64,000 nucleotides of DNA from an uncultured Litoreibacter sp. (lineage in GTDB: Bacteria > Pseudomonadota > Alphaproteobacteria > Rhodobacterales > Rhodobacteraceae): contig CANLQL010000001.1 of NCBI GenBank assembly GCA_947493265.1, positions 682,001 through 746,000 on the forward strand, written 5' to 3'. The position numbers and the translations under genes were made by a program. How positions within the stretch are numbered: position 1 is the first letter of the stretch; each line of letters starts with the position of its first letter. Shown piece by piece: positions 9,200 through 17,351 of the stretch. Under the pieces are notes generated by a model that saw only the letters and a program-made list of their open reading frames with translations, did no database searches and was not told the origin of the DNA.

Positions 9200-9832
9200 C
9201 TAGATTTCAATAGCTTCCGCGATGGCCAAAGCATTCTCAAGTTCGACGCCCAGATACCGGACAGTGCTGTCCATCTTAGTGTGCCCAAGCAGAAGCTGGA
9301 CGGCCCTGAGATTTCCTGTCTTCTTGTAGATCTGCGTAACTTTGGTGCGGCGCATCGAATGGGTGCCATAGGCCGTCGCTTCAAGGCCGATCGAAGTGAC
9401 CCAGTCGCGCACGATCCGCGCGTACTGACGGGTCGAAATGTGCAGGCGTTCGTGAAAACGGCCTGGCCTAAGATATTCTGAACCGACCATCAAATCGTCT
9501 TCCATCCATTTCTCTACTGACGTTCGGGTCCCTTCTGATATCTCGAACCGAACAGGTTTCTGTGTCTTGCTCTGCAAAACCGACGCACGCTCCTTGATCT
9601 GTCCGGACGCCATGACATCAACGACTTTCATCTTCACGAGATCACATCCGCGGAGCTTGCTGTCGATTGCCATGTTGAAAAGTGCGAGGTCACGGTAGTT
9701 CTCGGCCAGTTCAAGCCGAACTCGGATTGCCCAAACATGTTTGGGCTTCAGGGGTCGTTTCTGCCCAACGATGCGACCCTTATTCTAGGCTGGGCGAAGT
9801 GCGCGAATGGCTGGTAAGTTTGGTGTTTCCAT
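9200..9832 (-). pseudogene. Small tyrosine recombinase interrupted by an amber codon
   Basis: The frame from the ATG at 9832 (GGAGGATC-type ribosome site just upstream) encodes about 210 residues of a compact tyrosine integrase. Codon 16 (9787-9785) is TAG, reading ...IRALRPA-stop-NKGRIVGQ... . Everything after is intact: Arg in SKLRGCDL, Lys in QSKTQKPVRFE, HSMRR, LLGHTKMDSTVRYLG with the catalytic Tyr, and a normal end. From memory, relatives have Trp at the stop, which would be a TGG to TAG change. Translation could restart at the Met of MAIDSKLRG (9673), but the core-binding N-terminus would be lost. It borders the accessory block beginning at 9.2 kb and may be what is left of the element that brought it. 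Confidence 0.8.
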
Positions 9833-10012
9833 GACTGATCCTCCGATCCGCCATGCCCTCCCACAACGACAACCCAACGTTGACCGCCGCAACATATCAC
9901 GGGATGCTGCGGGTATATGAGCGTCTGCTTTGGCGAATCCGCTCCCTGGAAAAGTTCACTTTGCCCGCCCAAAGGCTGTAGTACGAACGGCAGCAGGATT
10001 TCCATGTCACGT

Positions 10013-10678
10013 TTAACACGTCCTGAATACAGCGAGGATCAAAGCGAACAGCCGAAACAGATCATATTCTTTCCCGGGCACGTGCACCTCGAGCTGGCAG
10101 TGGTCTTGCGCGAAGGTCTGCTCGGTAATTTCTCCTTCTGAGAGGGCCATCAGCGAATTATAGCTTGTTCGCAATACAACGTCTGGGTCAGTTGCGGGCG
10201 AATAGGACACCGATGCGGCTCCTCCTTGGGCTTTCACTTCCATCTCTTCCCCATCGACAACAAAGCTGGCCACCACATTCAGATCGCCGACTGCGACCTT
10301 GTCGGCTGCAGACCCCAATGTGACCGCTACGGTTCTCAGATTGCCGGGATCGACAACTTCACCTTCCGACGAAAACAAGGCACCGAACATCGCGAGTTCA
10401 AAGATCAGGGTGCGCGTTCTGCGTCCGAGGTCTGTCAATTCATAAAGCGTAATTGCGTGGGGACCTTGGATTTTCTGCGCAAGACCATCCTCGATCAGTT
10501 TTGCCAGCCGTTCGGTCAAAAGGTTGGCAGCAATGCCTGTCAGGCCGCGCTGCAGATCCGTGAAACGGGCTGGACCGGCATGCAAATCCCGCAGGATCAG
10601 CAGTGTCCAACGGTCGCCAATCCGATCCAGGCCGCGCGCAATCGGACAGAGCAATTTGTAGGACCGCGGTTTCGCCAT
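10013..10678 (-). CDS. HxlR-family transcriptional regulator with C-terminal SCP2-like domain
   Basis: A 221-aa regulator. Residues 10-100 form the HxlR winged helix (CPIARGLDRIGDRWTLLILR, RFTDLQRGLTGIAANLLTERL, LYELTDLGRRT). The remainder, about 120-215, resembles a sterol-carrier-like ligand pocket found in longer HxlR proteins. GAGGTGAT precedes the ATG. It is divergent from the NmrA-like gene at 10760, with a 17-bp inverted repeat between them, and probably represses the NmrA-carbonic anhydrase-hydrolase-MAPEG set. HxlR proteins commonly answer to electrophiles or quinones; the ligand here is unknown. Confidence 0.9.
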   Translation of the reverse strand: MAKPRSYKLLCPIARGLDRIGDRWTLLILRDLHAGPARFTDLQRGLTGIAANLLTERLAKLIEDGLAQKIQGPHAITLYELTDLGRRTRTLIFELAMFGALFSSEGEVVDPGNLRTVAVTLGSAADKVAVGDLNVVASFVVDGEEMEVKAQGGAASVSYSPATDPDVVLRTSYNSLMALSEGEITEQTFAQDHCQLEVHVPGKEYDLFRLFALILAVFRTC

Positions 10679-10697
10679 ATCACCTCACGGGAAAGTT

Positions 10698-10714
10698 ACT
10701 TTAATTTTTAAAGT
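10698..10714. promoter_or_regulatory. Putative HxlR operator
   Basis: A perfect inverted repeat ACTTTAA-N3-TTAAAGT lies between the divergent HxlR and NmrA-like genes, embedded in two direct copies of AAAGTTAC (10692-10699 and 10710-10717). The 18-bp phasing of the direct copies fits binding of one regulator dimer per copy pair. Confidence 0.5.
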
Positions 10715-10759
10715 TACCACTTTAGTTCTCTAGCAATCCTATGAAACCGAGGCTCTCCC

Positions 10760-11866
10760 ATGTCAACACATCCAAAAATCCTTGTCACAAGCAGCGGAGG
10801 GAAAACCGGTCTGCCCGTGGCGCTTCAACTGCTGGAAAAGGGTGTGCCGGTCCGCGCATTTGTGCATCGCAACGACCACCGGGCCGAGACACTCACGCGC
10901 GCCGGGGCAGATGTATTTGTTGGCAATCAATATGACGTGTCTGACCTGCGCGAAGCGATGCAAGGTGTGCAGCGCGCCTATCAATGCGCACCGACCGCAC
11001 CCAACGGGCTGCATTTCAACGCGGCCTTCACAGTGGCGGCGGCGGAAGCAAAGCTCGAACATGTGGTTACGCTCGGCCAATGGCTGTCCAGCGCTGACCA
11101 CCCGTCACTATTTACGCGGGAGGTCTATTTGTCGGACGCGTTGGCGCGACTGTCGCTGGACACAACCGTCACATCGGTGGATCCCGGCTGGTTCGCAGAT
11201 AACTACCTGATGGTTCTCGATGCGGCGGTCCATCTTGGCATATTCACGATGCCGCTCGGAGCCGGCGACGAGAAGAAAAACGCACCCCCCAGCAACGAAG
11301 ATATCGCGCGAGTTGTTGTTGGCGCGCTCCTTGATCCTCAATCCCATTCAGGAAAGCGCTTCCGCCCAACCGGCCCGGCTCTTTTGTCCCCGAACGAGAT
11401 TGCTGCCGCCATGGGGCGTGCATTAGGCCGCAAGGTTACGTACATGGATATTTCCGAGAAGATGTTGACCAAGGCGCTGCGGGCGAATCCCCCGTCTAAC
11501 TATTCAGAAGCGGCGGTGTCCCAACTCGCGCTCTATGCCAACGAATATCGCCGCGGCACATTTGCAGTTAACGCGCCAACCCAGGATGTGGCGATTGTCG
11601 GCGGGCGTGAACCCGAAGCCTTCGAAGACATCGTACGGCGCTATGTTGTCGCTCAACCAAACCTGCGACCCAGCTTCGGGCGACGACTATCAGCACTTGT
11701 CGGGTTCCTGAAGATCCTGGCGACACCGGCCTTGGACCTGGCGAAGGTTCAGAGCGACCGCGACTACGCGCAAACCAAAAAACCCCAGTTCAGCCAGGAG
11801 TCTGAAGAATGGGCACGGACCCACGCCCCACAACACAGTGTGTTGAAACATCTCAAATCCGTCTGA
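10760..11866 (+). CDS. NmrA-like NAD(P)-binding protein
   Basis: A 368-aa Rossmann protein of the atypical SDR/NmrA group. The dinucleotide loop is VTSSGGKTGLPVALQLL (a variant of GxxGxxG), then RAFVHRNDHRAETL, DVFVGNQYDVSDLREAM and HVVTLGQWLSS. Such proteins lack the SDR Tyr-Lys pair in standard position and act as redox sensors or NADPH-dependent quinone or isoflavone-type reductases. It is longer than the usual 290-300 aa because of a C-terminal extension. First gene after the HxlR operator; carbonic anhydrase-like, dehalogenase-like and MAPEG genes follow closely, so it probably heads an operon. Exact reaction unknown. Confidence 0.85.
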   Translation: MSTHPKILVTSSGGKTGLPVALQLLEKGVPVRAFVHRNDHRAETLTRAGADVFVGNQYDVSDLREAMQGVQRAYQCAPTAPNGLHFNAAFTVAAAEAKLEHVVTLGQWLSSADHPSLFTREVYLSDALARLSLDTTVTSVDPGWFADNYLMVLDAAVHLGIFTMPLGAGDEKKNAPPSNEDIARVVVGALLDPQSHSGKRFRPTGPALLSPNEIAAAMGRALGRKVTYMDISEKMLTKALRANPPSNYSEAAVSQLALYANEYRRGTFAVNAPTQDVAIVGGREPEAFEDIVRRYVVAQPNLRPSFGRRLSALVGFLKILATPALDLAKVQSDRDYAQTKKPQFSQESEEWARTHAPQHSVLKHLKSV

Positions 11867-11909
11867 GCGCGGCGCACCCAGCCATCCTCAAGACAACTGG
11901 AGACACCCC

Positions 11910-12464
11910 ATGTCAAACGTCGACGTTCTAAAAACCCGCAACCAAGACTTCGCCGCTAGCTTCGCTCAAGGTGATCTGGTCCCGCTGCCAAAGCTGGGCA
12001 TGATCATCGTCGCCTGCATTGATGCACGCGTTGATCCGACAACCGTCTTCGGCCTCGAGTTGGGCGATGCGGTTGTCTTGCGCAACAATGGCGGGCGCAT
12101 TACCCCAGCGATCATCGACGAAATTACCGCACTCAGCCTTCTTGTTGGCCGGGTCACCGGCCAAGACGCGCCCGTGTTTCACATCATGCTGATGCAACAC
12201 ACCAAATGCGGCGCCCAGCAATTCGCCGTGCCTGACTTTCAGGCTCAAATCAAGGAACGCGCTGGAATTGACGTGTCCGCCTCTGCGATCACCGACCCGA
12301 AAAGTGATCTGATGGTCGATATCGCCCGCCTGCGCGACGCGCCAAATCTGCATGGCGGTCTGACCGTTTCGGCGATGCTCTATGATATTGAAACCGGACA
12401 AGCCCACGAGATCGCAACGACCCAATCTCTGGACGAGTTGCGCGCAAACGCGGCTGATACCTGA
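11910..12464 (+). CDS. Beta-class carbonic anhydrase-like protein
   Basis: A 184-aa protein with the zinc-ligand signature of beta-carbonic anhydrases: Cys36, Asp38 and Arg40 in ACIDARVDP, and His97 and Cys100 in QHTKCGAQ. The RNNGGRITPAIIDE segment also fits. Family function is reversible hydration of CO2, though short members of this group are found in detoxification operons (CS2/COS hydrolase-like) and could act on another small substrate. It lies 43 nt after the NmrA-like gene and abuts the hydrolase gene, whose ATG directly follows its stop codon. Confidence 0.85.
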   Translation: MSNVDVLKTRNQDFAASFAQGDLVPLPKLGMIIVACIDARVDPTTVFGLELGDAVVLRNNGGRITPAIIDEITALSLLVGRVTGQDAPVFHIMLMQHTKCGAQQFAVPDFQAQIKERAGIDVSASAITDPKSDLMVDIARLRDAPNLHGGLTVSAMLYDIETGQAHEIATTQSLDELRANAADT

Positions 12465-13376
12465 ATGGCCAGGTTCCAACTAGATCCATCGCTCTACCCG
12501 TTCAAGTCGAACTGGGTAGAACTTGGCAGCGGATCACGCGTTCACTATGCCGATGAAGGCCGCGGTCCAGTGCTTCTTCTACTGCACGGCAATCCATCTT
12601 GGTCATTTCTCTACAGAAACATCATCCCACGTCTAAGTGCGCAGTTTCGCTGCATTGCGCCGGACCTGCCTGGCTTCGGGCTGTCTGAGGCGGCAGATGG
12701 CTTCGGCTTCACCGCCCGCGAACAAGCGCAGGTCATGGTCGAATTCATCGACCAACTCGACCTAAAAGGCGTCGGCGTCATGATGCAGGATTGGGGCGGT
12801 CCCACGGGCCTGTATGCTGCCCAAATGCGCCCGGAACGCATTGATCGGTTGATCATCGGAAACAAATTTGGCTGGCCATTGTCCGACATCGGGGTACGCA
12901 TGTTCTCCGGGATCATGGGTGGCATTCTTGGCCGCACCAGCGCCAATCTGTTCAATGGCGTCATTCGTTTCTTCTTTTCGCGAGGCGTGATGAGAAAGCT
13001 GTCAGTGGATGAGTGGAGCATGTATCTCGCACCATTCAAAAATCGCAAAATGCGTCACCCGACCCATATCTTCCCCAAGCAGCTCATGGCAGCCAAGCCG
13101 TTCCTGCAAGAGATTGAAGACGGGCTGCCTGCAATAAAAGACAAGCCCGCCCTGATCTTATGGGGGGACAGCGATTTCGCGTTCAAGGACAAGGAGCGGA
13201 GCCGCTTTCGGCACGCATTCCCAGATCACCGCGATCTGGAGCTTACCGGCGCAGGACACTTCATTCAAGAAGACGCCCCCGACGCCATCAGTGCCGCAAT
13301 CGCGGATTGGTATGGCATGCCCATCTCAGAACTCGAAGAAACCCCCAGACCAACCACCCTTAATCAGAATACCTAA
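12465..13376 (+). CDS. Haloalkane dehalogenase-like alpha/beta hydrolase
   Basis: A 303-aa alpha/beta hydrolase. The features of haloalkane dehalogenases are visible: HGNPSWSFLYR with Asn43 (halide-stabilising position), nucleophile Asp109 with adjacent Trp110 in QDWGGPTG, ALILWGDSDFAF carrying the acid, and catalytic His in GAGHFIQED. Nucleophilic Asp rules out an ordinary esterase. The Asn-Trp pair is the halide-binding set of the HLD-II/III groups, where the enzyme cleaves carbon-halogen bonds with water. The start codon touches the stop of the carbonic anhydrase gene, so they are co-translated. An epoxide hydrolase role is less likely given the Trp after the nucleophile. Confidence 0.85.
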   Translation: MARFQLDPSLYPFKSNWVELGSGSRVHYADEGRGPVLLLLHGNPSWSFLYRNIIPRLSAQFRCIAPDLPGFGLSEAADGFGFTAREQAQVMVEFIDQLDLKGVGVMMQDWGGPTGLYAAQMRPERIDRLIIGNKFGWPLSDIGVRMFSGIMGGILGRTSANLFNGVIRFFFSRGVMRKLSVDEWSMYLAPFKNRKMRHPTHIFPKQLMAAKPFLQEIEDGLPAIKDKPALILWGDSDFAFKDKERSRFRHAFPDHRDLELTGAGHFIQEDAPDAISAAIADWYGMPISELEETPRPTTLNQNT

Positions 13377-13385
13377 GGAATCACT

Positions 13386-13790
13386 ATGGAAACTCTCATA
13401 TCGGTCACCCTTTGGAATGTCGTTTTCCTCGGGGCTCTGTTCTCGCTCCAACCCATGGTGCGGGTCCTTGGCTCTGGTCCAAAATACGCCGCTTCAAGCT
13501 TCGATAACCGAATTGAAGAAGGCGTTTTCGCCCGGCGACTTGCAATGGTCCGCAGCAATCACGGTGAAGCGCTCGCTCTCTGGGTGTCGTTCGTTGTCAT
13601 AGTGGCAGCCATTGCGCCCGAATTCACCCATCCGCATCTGCCGATGATTGCAACAGTCTTTCTGATGGCGCGGCTGGCATATGCCGCAATCTCATTGGCT
13701 GGCGTCCCACTGCTCCGCTCTGGCGCATGGATTGTCGGCTTTGCCGCTTGGGGCTATCTGACTTGGATCGTCATGAGCGCGATCGCATAG
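13386..13790 (+). CDS. MAPEG-family membrane protein
   Basis: A 134-aa protein with four predicted transmembrane helices (LISVTLWNVVFLGALFSL, ALALWVSFVVIVAAIA, MIATVFLMARLAYAAISLAG, WIVGFAAWGYLTWIVMSAIA) and the MAPEG-type RSNHGEALALW motif. Eukaryotic members are membrane glutathione transferases or leukotriene synthases; bacterial ones are mostly uncharacterised. Nine bases after the dehalogenase-like gene, last gene of the HxlR-side operon. Confidence 0.85.
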   Translation: METLISVTLWNVVFLGALFSLQPMVRVLGSGPKYAASSFDNRIEEGVFARRLAMVRSNHGEALALWVSFVVIVAAIAPEFTHPHLPMIATVFLMARLAYAAISLAGVPLLRSGAWIVGFAAWGYLTWIVMSAIA

Positions 13791-14546
13791 GCATACGCTA
13801 AGACGGACTGCGCGCGCGCCGAGCAGCCGGCTCCGACGGCAGTAAATCTCCACATCGAGGAGGTCGCTACCTAAGTCATTCGGCTCTTGCGTTGCTTGTT
13901 GAAATTGGATCGGTGCCGGAGAGCAAGGCCATCCCGGCTCCGGATCTAATCATCCGCGAGTCCAGTCGGCTCGTGGTATAGCACAGCCTCTAACGGTGCA
14001 GTCATTTCACTGGCAAGTGATCTCCCGGGAAGATCAACCGCTCAATGGGACGAGTTTTCTACTGGGGTCCAGATTTGCAGTCGCAGCGAATGTCTTCTTC
14101 GGTAGGCCGCGGCGCAGCATCTCCCTCCGCTGATCAACGGCAGCTTAGGGCCGACCTTGCCGAGTTAGTTCTGCAGTGATTGCGATATGCTGCGGACGAT
14201 CAAAGGTCGGTAGCGAGCCCATTTTGACCGATGCTGCAGGTTGCTCGAATGGCGGCTCTGGGCAGATGATATTGACGGTTTTGCTGTGCGGTGAAGCGCG
14301 ATTGTTCGAGGTGCTCCAATGAAAGGCCTATCGAAGCATGAACTAACATTAGCTGATAGTCGCTTAGATAAATCTATCGCGTCCTGTTCCTTGCCTTCGG
14401 AAACAATCGGGAAGACATAGAAAAACCGGACGCCGGGTTTACGCTCACATCGTGCTTGGCCAGTTTTGTGGCGGTCCGCGACCTGAAACCTACTGCCTTC
14501 AGGACTGAATGGACAATCGACGGGATCCTTTTGCTTGAAACACTAT
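13791..14546. other. Gene-free stretch between MAPEG and LysR genes
   Basis: No open frame here has protein-like composition together with a ribosome site. The sequence has the GC content of the flanks. It contains one copy of a dispersed element (14074-14121) and looks like decayed accessory DNA. Confidence 0.5.
14074..14121. repeat. Dispersed intergenic element, copy 1
   Basis: TTTGCAGTCGCAGCGAATGT here matches TTTGCAGTTGCAGCGAATGT at 23204 in 19 of 20 bases, and both continue with a C/T-rich run and a GCCGC/CCGCGG-rich tail ending near GCAGCATC or GCGGCATC. Both copies lie in gene-free DNA beside the redox block. Confidence 0.5.
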
Positions 14547-15596
14547 CTAACGCGTGACACCTGGCAAATGCTTATCCAAATGAAATGCCTCAAAAATGTA
14601 TAATCCAATCTGCAATGTCGCAGACGTGGATCTGAGCAGAGCATCGAGATTCTTCTCTCTAGAAATCACAGTTCCAGAATTTTCGTCGGCACTTTCGTGA
14701 GCCGTCTTGCCTTCCTTCGCCATATCCACAAATGCTCTGAGGCGACGTGTCATATGGCGCTTGGTTCGGTAGTTGAGCGAATAGCGGGGCAGTGAAGACA
14801 GATGTTCGCCCAGCACTTCAAGCAATCCTTCATTCGTGACATATGGCGCTGCAATCTCAGCATAGACATAGGCAAGGCCCAGACCGTGGCGGGCATAGTG
14901 CAAAAGTGACCGCATATCGTTTGCTACCAATCGGGGCTTGGGTTGCATAGTAAACGGCCCGTCCGGCCCGACGAACCCCCAAGGGGCGTGGTGACCGCCT
15001 ACGCCAAAGGCATAGCAGATCGCATCATGATCCAAGATATCGCGTGGTTCTTTGGGTATACCTTTAGCCGAGAGATAGTCCCGTGACGCAACAATCGCCA
15101 TTGAAAGCTCGGGGCCCACGGCAACTGCATGCGTGTCAGGACCAAGCAAGGTGTTGGACCGGATGGCAGCATCAATGCCCGAACTCAGCAGATCAACCTT
15201 CTTATCGTCATAAATCAGTTCGACATCGACGGCCGGATAGGTGGCGGCAAACCGTGCAACCAAATCATCCAGAAAAAACGGCCCGGCGCTGTATGGGGCA
15301 GACAGGCGCAGCGTGCCAGTGACTTCATCCTTTTGATCATCAAGATCGCTCATCGCACCTTCCAGCTCAGCAATGGCTGGAAGGCTGCGCGCATAGAATT
15401 GTTCGCCGATTGGGGTTAAGGCGACGGATCGTGTAGATCTTTCAAACAGGCGCACACCAAGCCGATCCTCAAAACGCTGGATGGCTTCGCTTACCGATGC
15501 GGGTGCCTGGTGCAGGTGTTCTGCGGCAGCACGAAAGCCACCTCGTCGGGCGACTTCGACAAAGACGCGGATATCTCCAAAACTGCTTCTGCTCAT
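14547..15596 (-). CDS. LysR-family transcriptional regulator
   Basis: A 349-aa LysR regulator. The N-terminal winged helix (FVEVARRGGFRAAAEHLHQA, PASVSEAIQRFEDRLGVRLFERSTRSVALT) is followed by a type 2 periplasmic-binding effector domain (GTLRLSAPYSAGPFFLDDLVARF onward). A C-terminal tail of about 50 residues goes beyond the usual 300 aa length. It is divergent from the operon that begins at 15696, with a 21-bp inverted repeat in between, so it most likely controls that operon. Inducer unknown. Confidence 0.92.
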   Translation of the reverse strand: MSRSSFGDIRVFVEVARRGGFRAAAEHLHQAPASVSEAIQRFEDRLGVRLFERSTRSVALTPIGEQFYARSLPAIAELEGAMSDLDDQKDEVTGTLRLSAPYSAGPFFLDDLVARFAATYPAVDVELIYDDKKVDLLSSGIDAAIRSNTLLGPDTHAVAVGPELSMAIVASRDYLSAKGIPKEPRDILDHDAICYAFGVGGHHAPWGFVGPDGPFTMQPKPRLVANDMRSLLHYARHGLGLAYVYAEIAAPYVTNEGLLEVLGEHLSSLPRYSLNYRTKRHMTRRLRAFVDMAKEGKTAHESADENSGTVISREKNLDALLRSTSATLQIGLYIFEAFHLDKHLPGVTR

Positions 15597-15621
15597 TGTT
15601 CGTTTTTTCGATCACTGTGTT

Positions 15622-15642
15622 AGGATAATGACGGGTTATCCT
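15622..15642. promoter_or_regulatory. Putative LysR-type operator
   Basis: AGGATAA-N7-TTATCCT is a perfect inverted repeat containing a T-N11-A core, centred between the LysR gene (start 15596, minus) and the operon starting at 15696. This position and geometry are those of LysR-type recognition sites. Confidence 0.55.
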
Positions 15643-15695
15643 TACGATAGCAATCGCTTAGCTTTGTGACAAGCCGCAATCACAAGGAAAACGAA

Positions 15696-16004
15696 ATGTC
15701 CAAGATCACCGAAATTTTCATCCTGAAGATGAAAAAGGGGGACGATGTTGATGCTATCCGCGAGGCGGCGCGGGCTGACTTTGTCGCACTTGAGGGCGTC
15801 ATGTCCTGGGAAACGCAGGTCACGACAGACCAGTCGCGTGACACGCTCTACGCCGACATTTTCACCTTCCCCGATCATGAAACTGCCAAACGCGTGACGC
15901 CGCAGTTTGCGGAGCGCCCGGCGACTAAGGCTTTCCTTGGCCAAATCGACGAAATGATTGTCGGTCAGTTTTTCACAACCCACCAGCCTAAAACATCGGA
16001 GTAA
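15696..16004 (+). CDS. Dimeric alpha/beta-barrel (ABM-like) protein
   Basis: A 102-aa protein with the pattern of the antibiotic-biosynthesis-monooxygenase/ferredoxin-like barrel: a first strand KITEIFILKMKKG, a helix DDVDAIREAARADF, strand SWETQVTTD and strand LYADIFTFPDHETAKRV. Members act as small cofactor-poor oxygenases or stress proteins. AAGGA lies upstream of the ATG at 15696, which is preferred to an in-frame upstream start. First gene of the LysR-side operon, 4 nt from the next gene. Function not identifiable from sequence. Confidence 0.7.
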   Translation: MSKITEIFILKMKKGDDVDAIREAARADFVALEGVMSWETQVTTDQSRDTLYADIFTFPDHETAKRVTPQFAERPATKAFLGQIDEMIVGQFFTTHQPKTSE

Positions 16005-16008
16005 GACC

Positions 16009-16395
16009 ATGACCGAACGTGAAGAAATTGAAGCCGCTATCAATGAATGGAACAGCGGCCTGGATGGCGGCGACATCGAACGGATGGTCGCCTCATGCCA
16101 CCCTGACGTTATGACCGTAAACGAGCGCCAGCCTGTCACCGTCGGTACCCAAGCCATCCGTGACAAGTACAACCCACGCATTGCTGCCGCCGAAATCACA
16201 TCCGGCTACGACATCGAAGACCTGCAATTTTATGGCGACACCGCAATCGTATCCGGCCGTTTCTACGGCACCATGAAAATGCGCGACACCGGCGAAGTCA
16301 AAAAGCCAGAAGGCCGTTTGGTGCTTGGCTACAAACGCGACGAGAGCGGTGCGTGGAAGATGTTCCTTGATCTAGACAACAACGGTCCTGCCTAA
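16009..16395 (+). CDS. NTF2/SnoaL-fold protein (DUF4440-like), first of three
   Basis: A 128-aa NTF2-like protein: helix EREEIEAAINEWNSGLDGGDIERM, then SCHPDVMTV, VGTQAIRDKY, strand DTAIVSGRFYGTM and a C-terminal GRLVLGYKRDESGAWKMF strand pair. The conical fold is used for small hydrophobic ligands, isomerases and hydrolases. GGAGTAAG precedes the ATG. Part of a tight same-strand run from the ABM-like gene to the PNPOx-like gene. Substrate unknown. Confidence 0.8.
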   Translation: MTEREEIEAAINEWNSGLDGGDIERMVASCHPDVMTVNERQPVTVGTQAIRDKYNPRIAAAEITSGYDIEDLQFYGDTAIVSGRFYGTMKMRDTGEVKKPEGRLVLGYKRDESGAWKMFLDLDNNGPA

Positions 16396-16460
16396 AACCT
16401 CCCTTGGTCGCGCTGTTATGGCGCGGCCAGAATTTTCACGCCTTAACCGGAGCTGTACTG

Positions 16461-16895
16461 ATGACAACCTTGGAAATCGTCACAAAAGAGATCGTCGACC
16501 TGCATGATTTCTTTACCGAATGGTTCAACGGCACGGCAGATCGTGACCAGCTAGAGCCGCGCTTTGCATCGCGTTTGCACAAGGACGTGCAGTTCATTCC
16601 GCCGGAAGGCCAGGTGATGGGCGGTGCGTTCCTTAGAGAGGGAATATCGCGGGGTTATGGCACCAACGCCGATTTCGACAGTCACATCCGGGACGTGAAC
16701 ATCCGCCATGAGCGCGGCGACCTGGTGCTGGCCACATACACCGAATGGCAGACTGGATCGAAAGTCTCTTCCGAGGCCAACAATGCCCGCATCACCACAG
16801 TTCTGATGGAAATGACCGACCCGCTGACCTGGCTGCATATTCAGGAAACATGGCTGCCTGAGGCTGTGCGCAAGGCTGGGATGCCGCCCCTCTAA
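16461..16895 (+). CDS. NTF2/SnoaL-fold protein, second of three
   Basis: A 144-aa protein with NTF2-like layout: VDLHDFFTEWFNGTADRDQL helix, SRLHKDVQFIPPEG, LREGISRGYG, then strands LVLATYTEWQ and ARITTVLMEM with a conserved-looking HIQETWLP end. It aligns only weakly with its neighbours, so the three are likely to bind different ligands. The ATG at 16461 follows CCGGAGCTG; in-frame starts upstream would add an unlikely extension. Confidence 0.72.
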   Translation: MTTLEIVTKEIVDLHDFFTEWFNGTADRDQLEPRFASRLHKDVQFIPPEGQVMGGAFLREGISRGYGTNADFDSHIRDVNIRHERGDLVLATYTEWQTGSKVSSEANNARITTVLMEMTDPLTWLHIQETWLPEAVRKAGMPPL

Positions 16896-16941
16896 TTGCC
16901 GCCTCCACCTTCACATCAAACCAAAATCAAAAGGACACCCA

Positions 16942-17328
16942 ATGACCAAACGGATTGCCCACCAGCCCCGCGAGATTGCCAATTGCGTCAGCGCTTATCT
17001 GCAAGAGGGTGACCTCGACGGTATCGCCTCCATGTTCCACCCGGATTGTCAGGTGTTTTTTCCGCCCGATCAGCCGCCAGCCACTGGCATTGCCGGTGCG
17101 CGCGCCGCGTTTGAAGGGTTCATGGACCTTCGGCCCGAAATCAAGAGCGACGTGTTCAGTGAAGTCATCATCGGCGACATCGCCTTGCTTCGTGCAAACT
17201 GGAGCGTCGTCGCACCGGACGGCACTGTTATGGCGGAAGGCCAATCCACAGAAGTGGCCAAGAAGCTGGAAAACGGCGGCTGGGGCTATCTGATCGATTG
17301 CCCGAACGGTCCGCCAAACCTCGCGTAA
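16942..17328 (+). CDS. NTF2/SnoaL-fold protein, third of three
   Basis: A 128-aa NTF2-like protein (AHQPREIANCVSAYLQEGDL helix, ASMFHPDCQVFFPPDQPPATG, GARAAFEGFMDLRPEI, strand IALLRANWSVVAPDGTVMAEG). It has the YybH/DUF4440 style of alternating strands with acidic pocket residues. AAAGGACACCC lies before the ATG. It sits between another NTF2-like gene and the PNPOx-like gene on the same strand. Confidence 0.78.
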   Translation: MTKRIAHQPREIANCVSAYLQEGDLDGIASMFHPDCQVFFPPDQPPATGIAGARAAFEGFMDLRPEIKSDVFSEVIIGDIALLRANWSVVAPDGTVMAEGQSTEVAKKLENGGWGYLIDCPNGPPNLA

Positions 17329-17351
17329 CCCCTCACCCAACGGAGCCTCTG

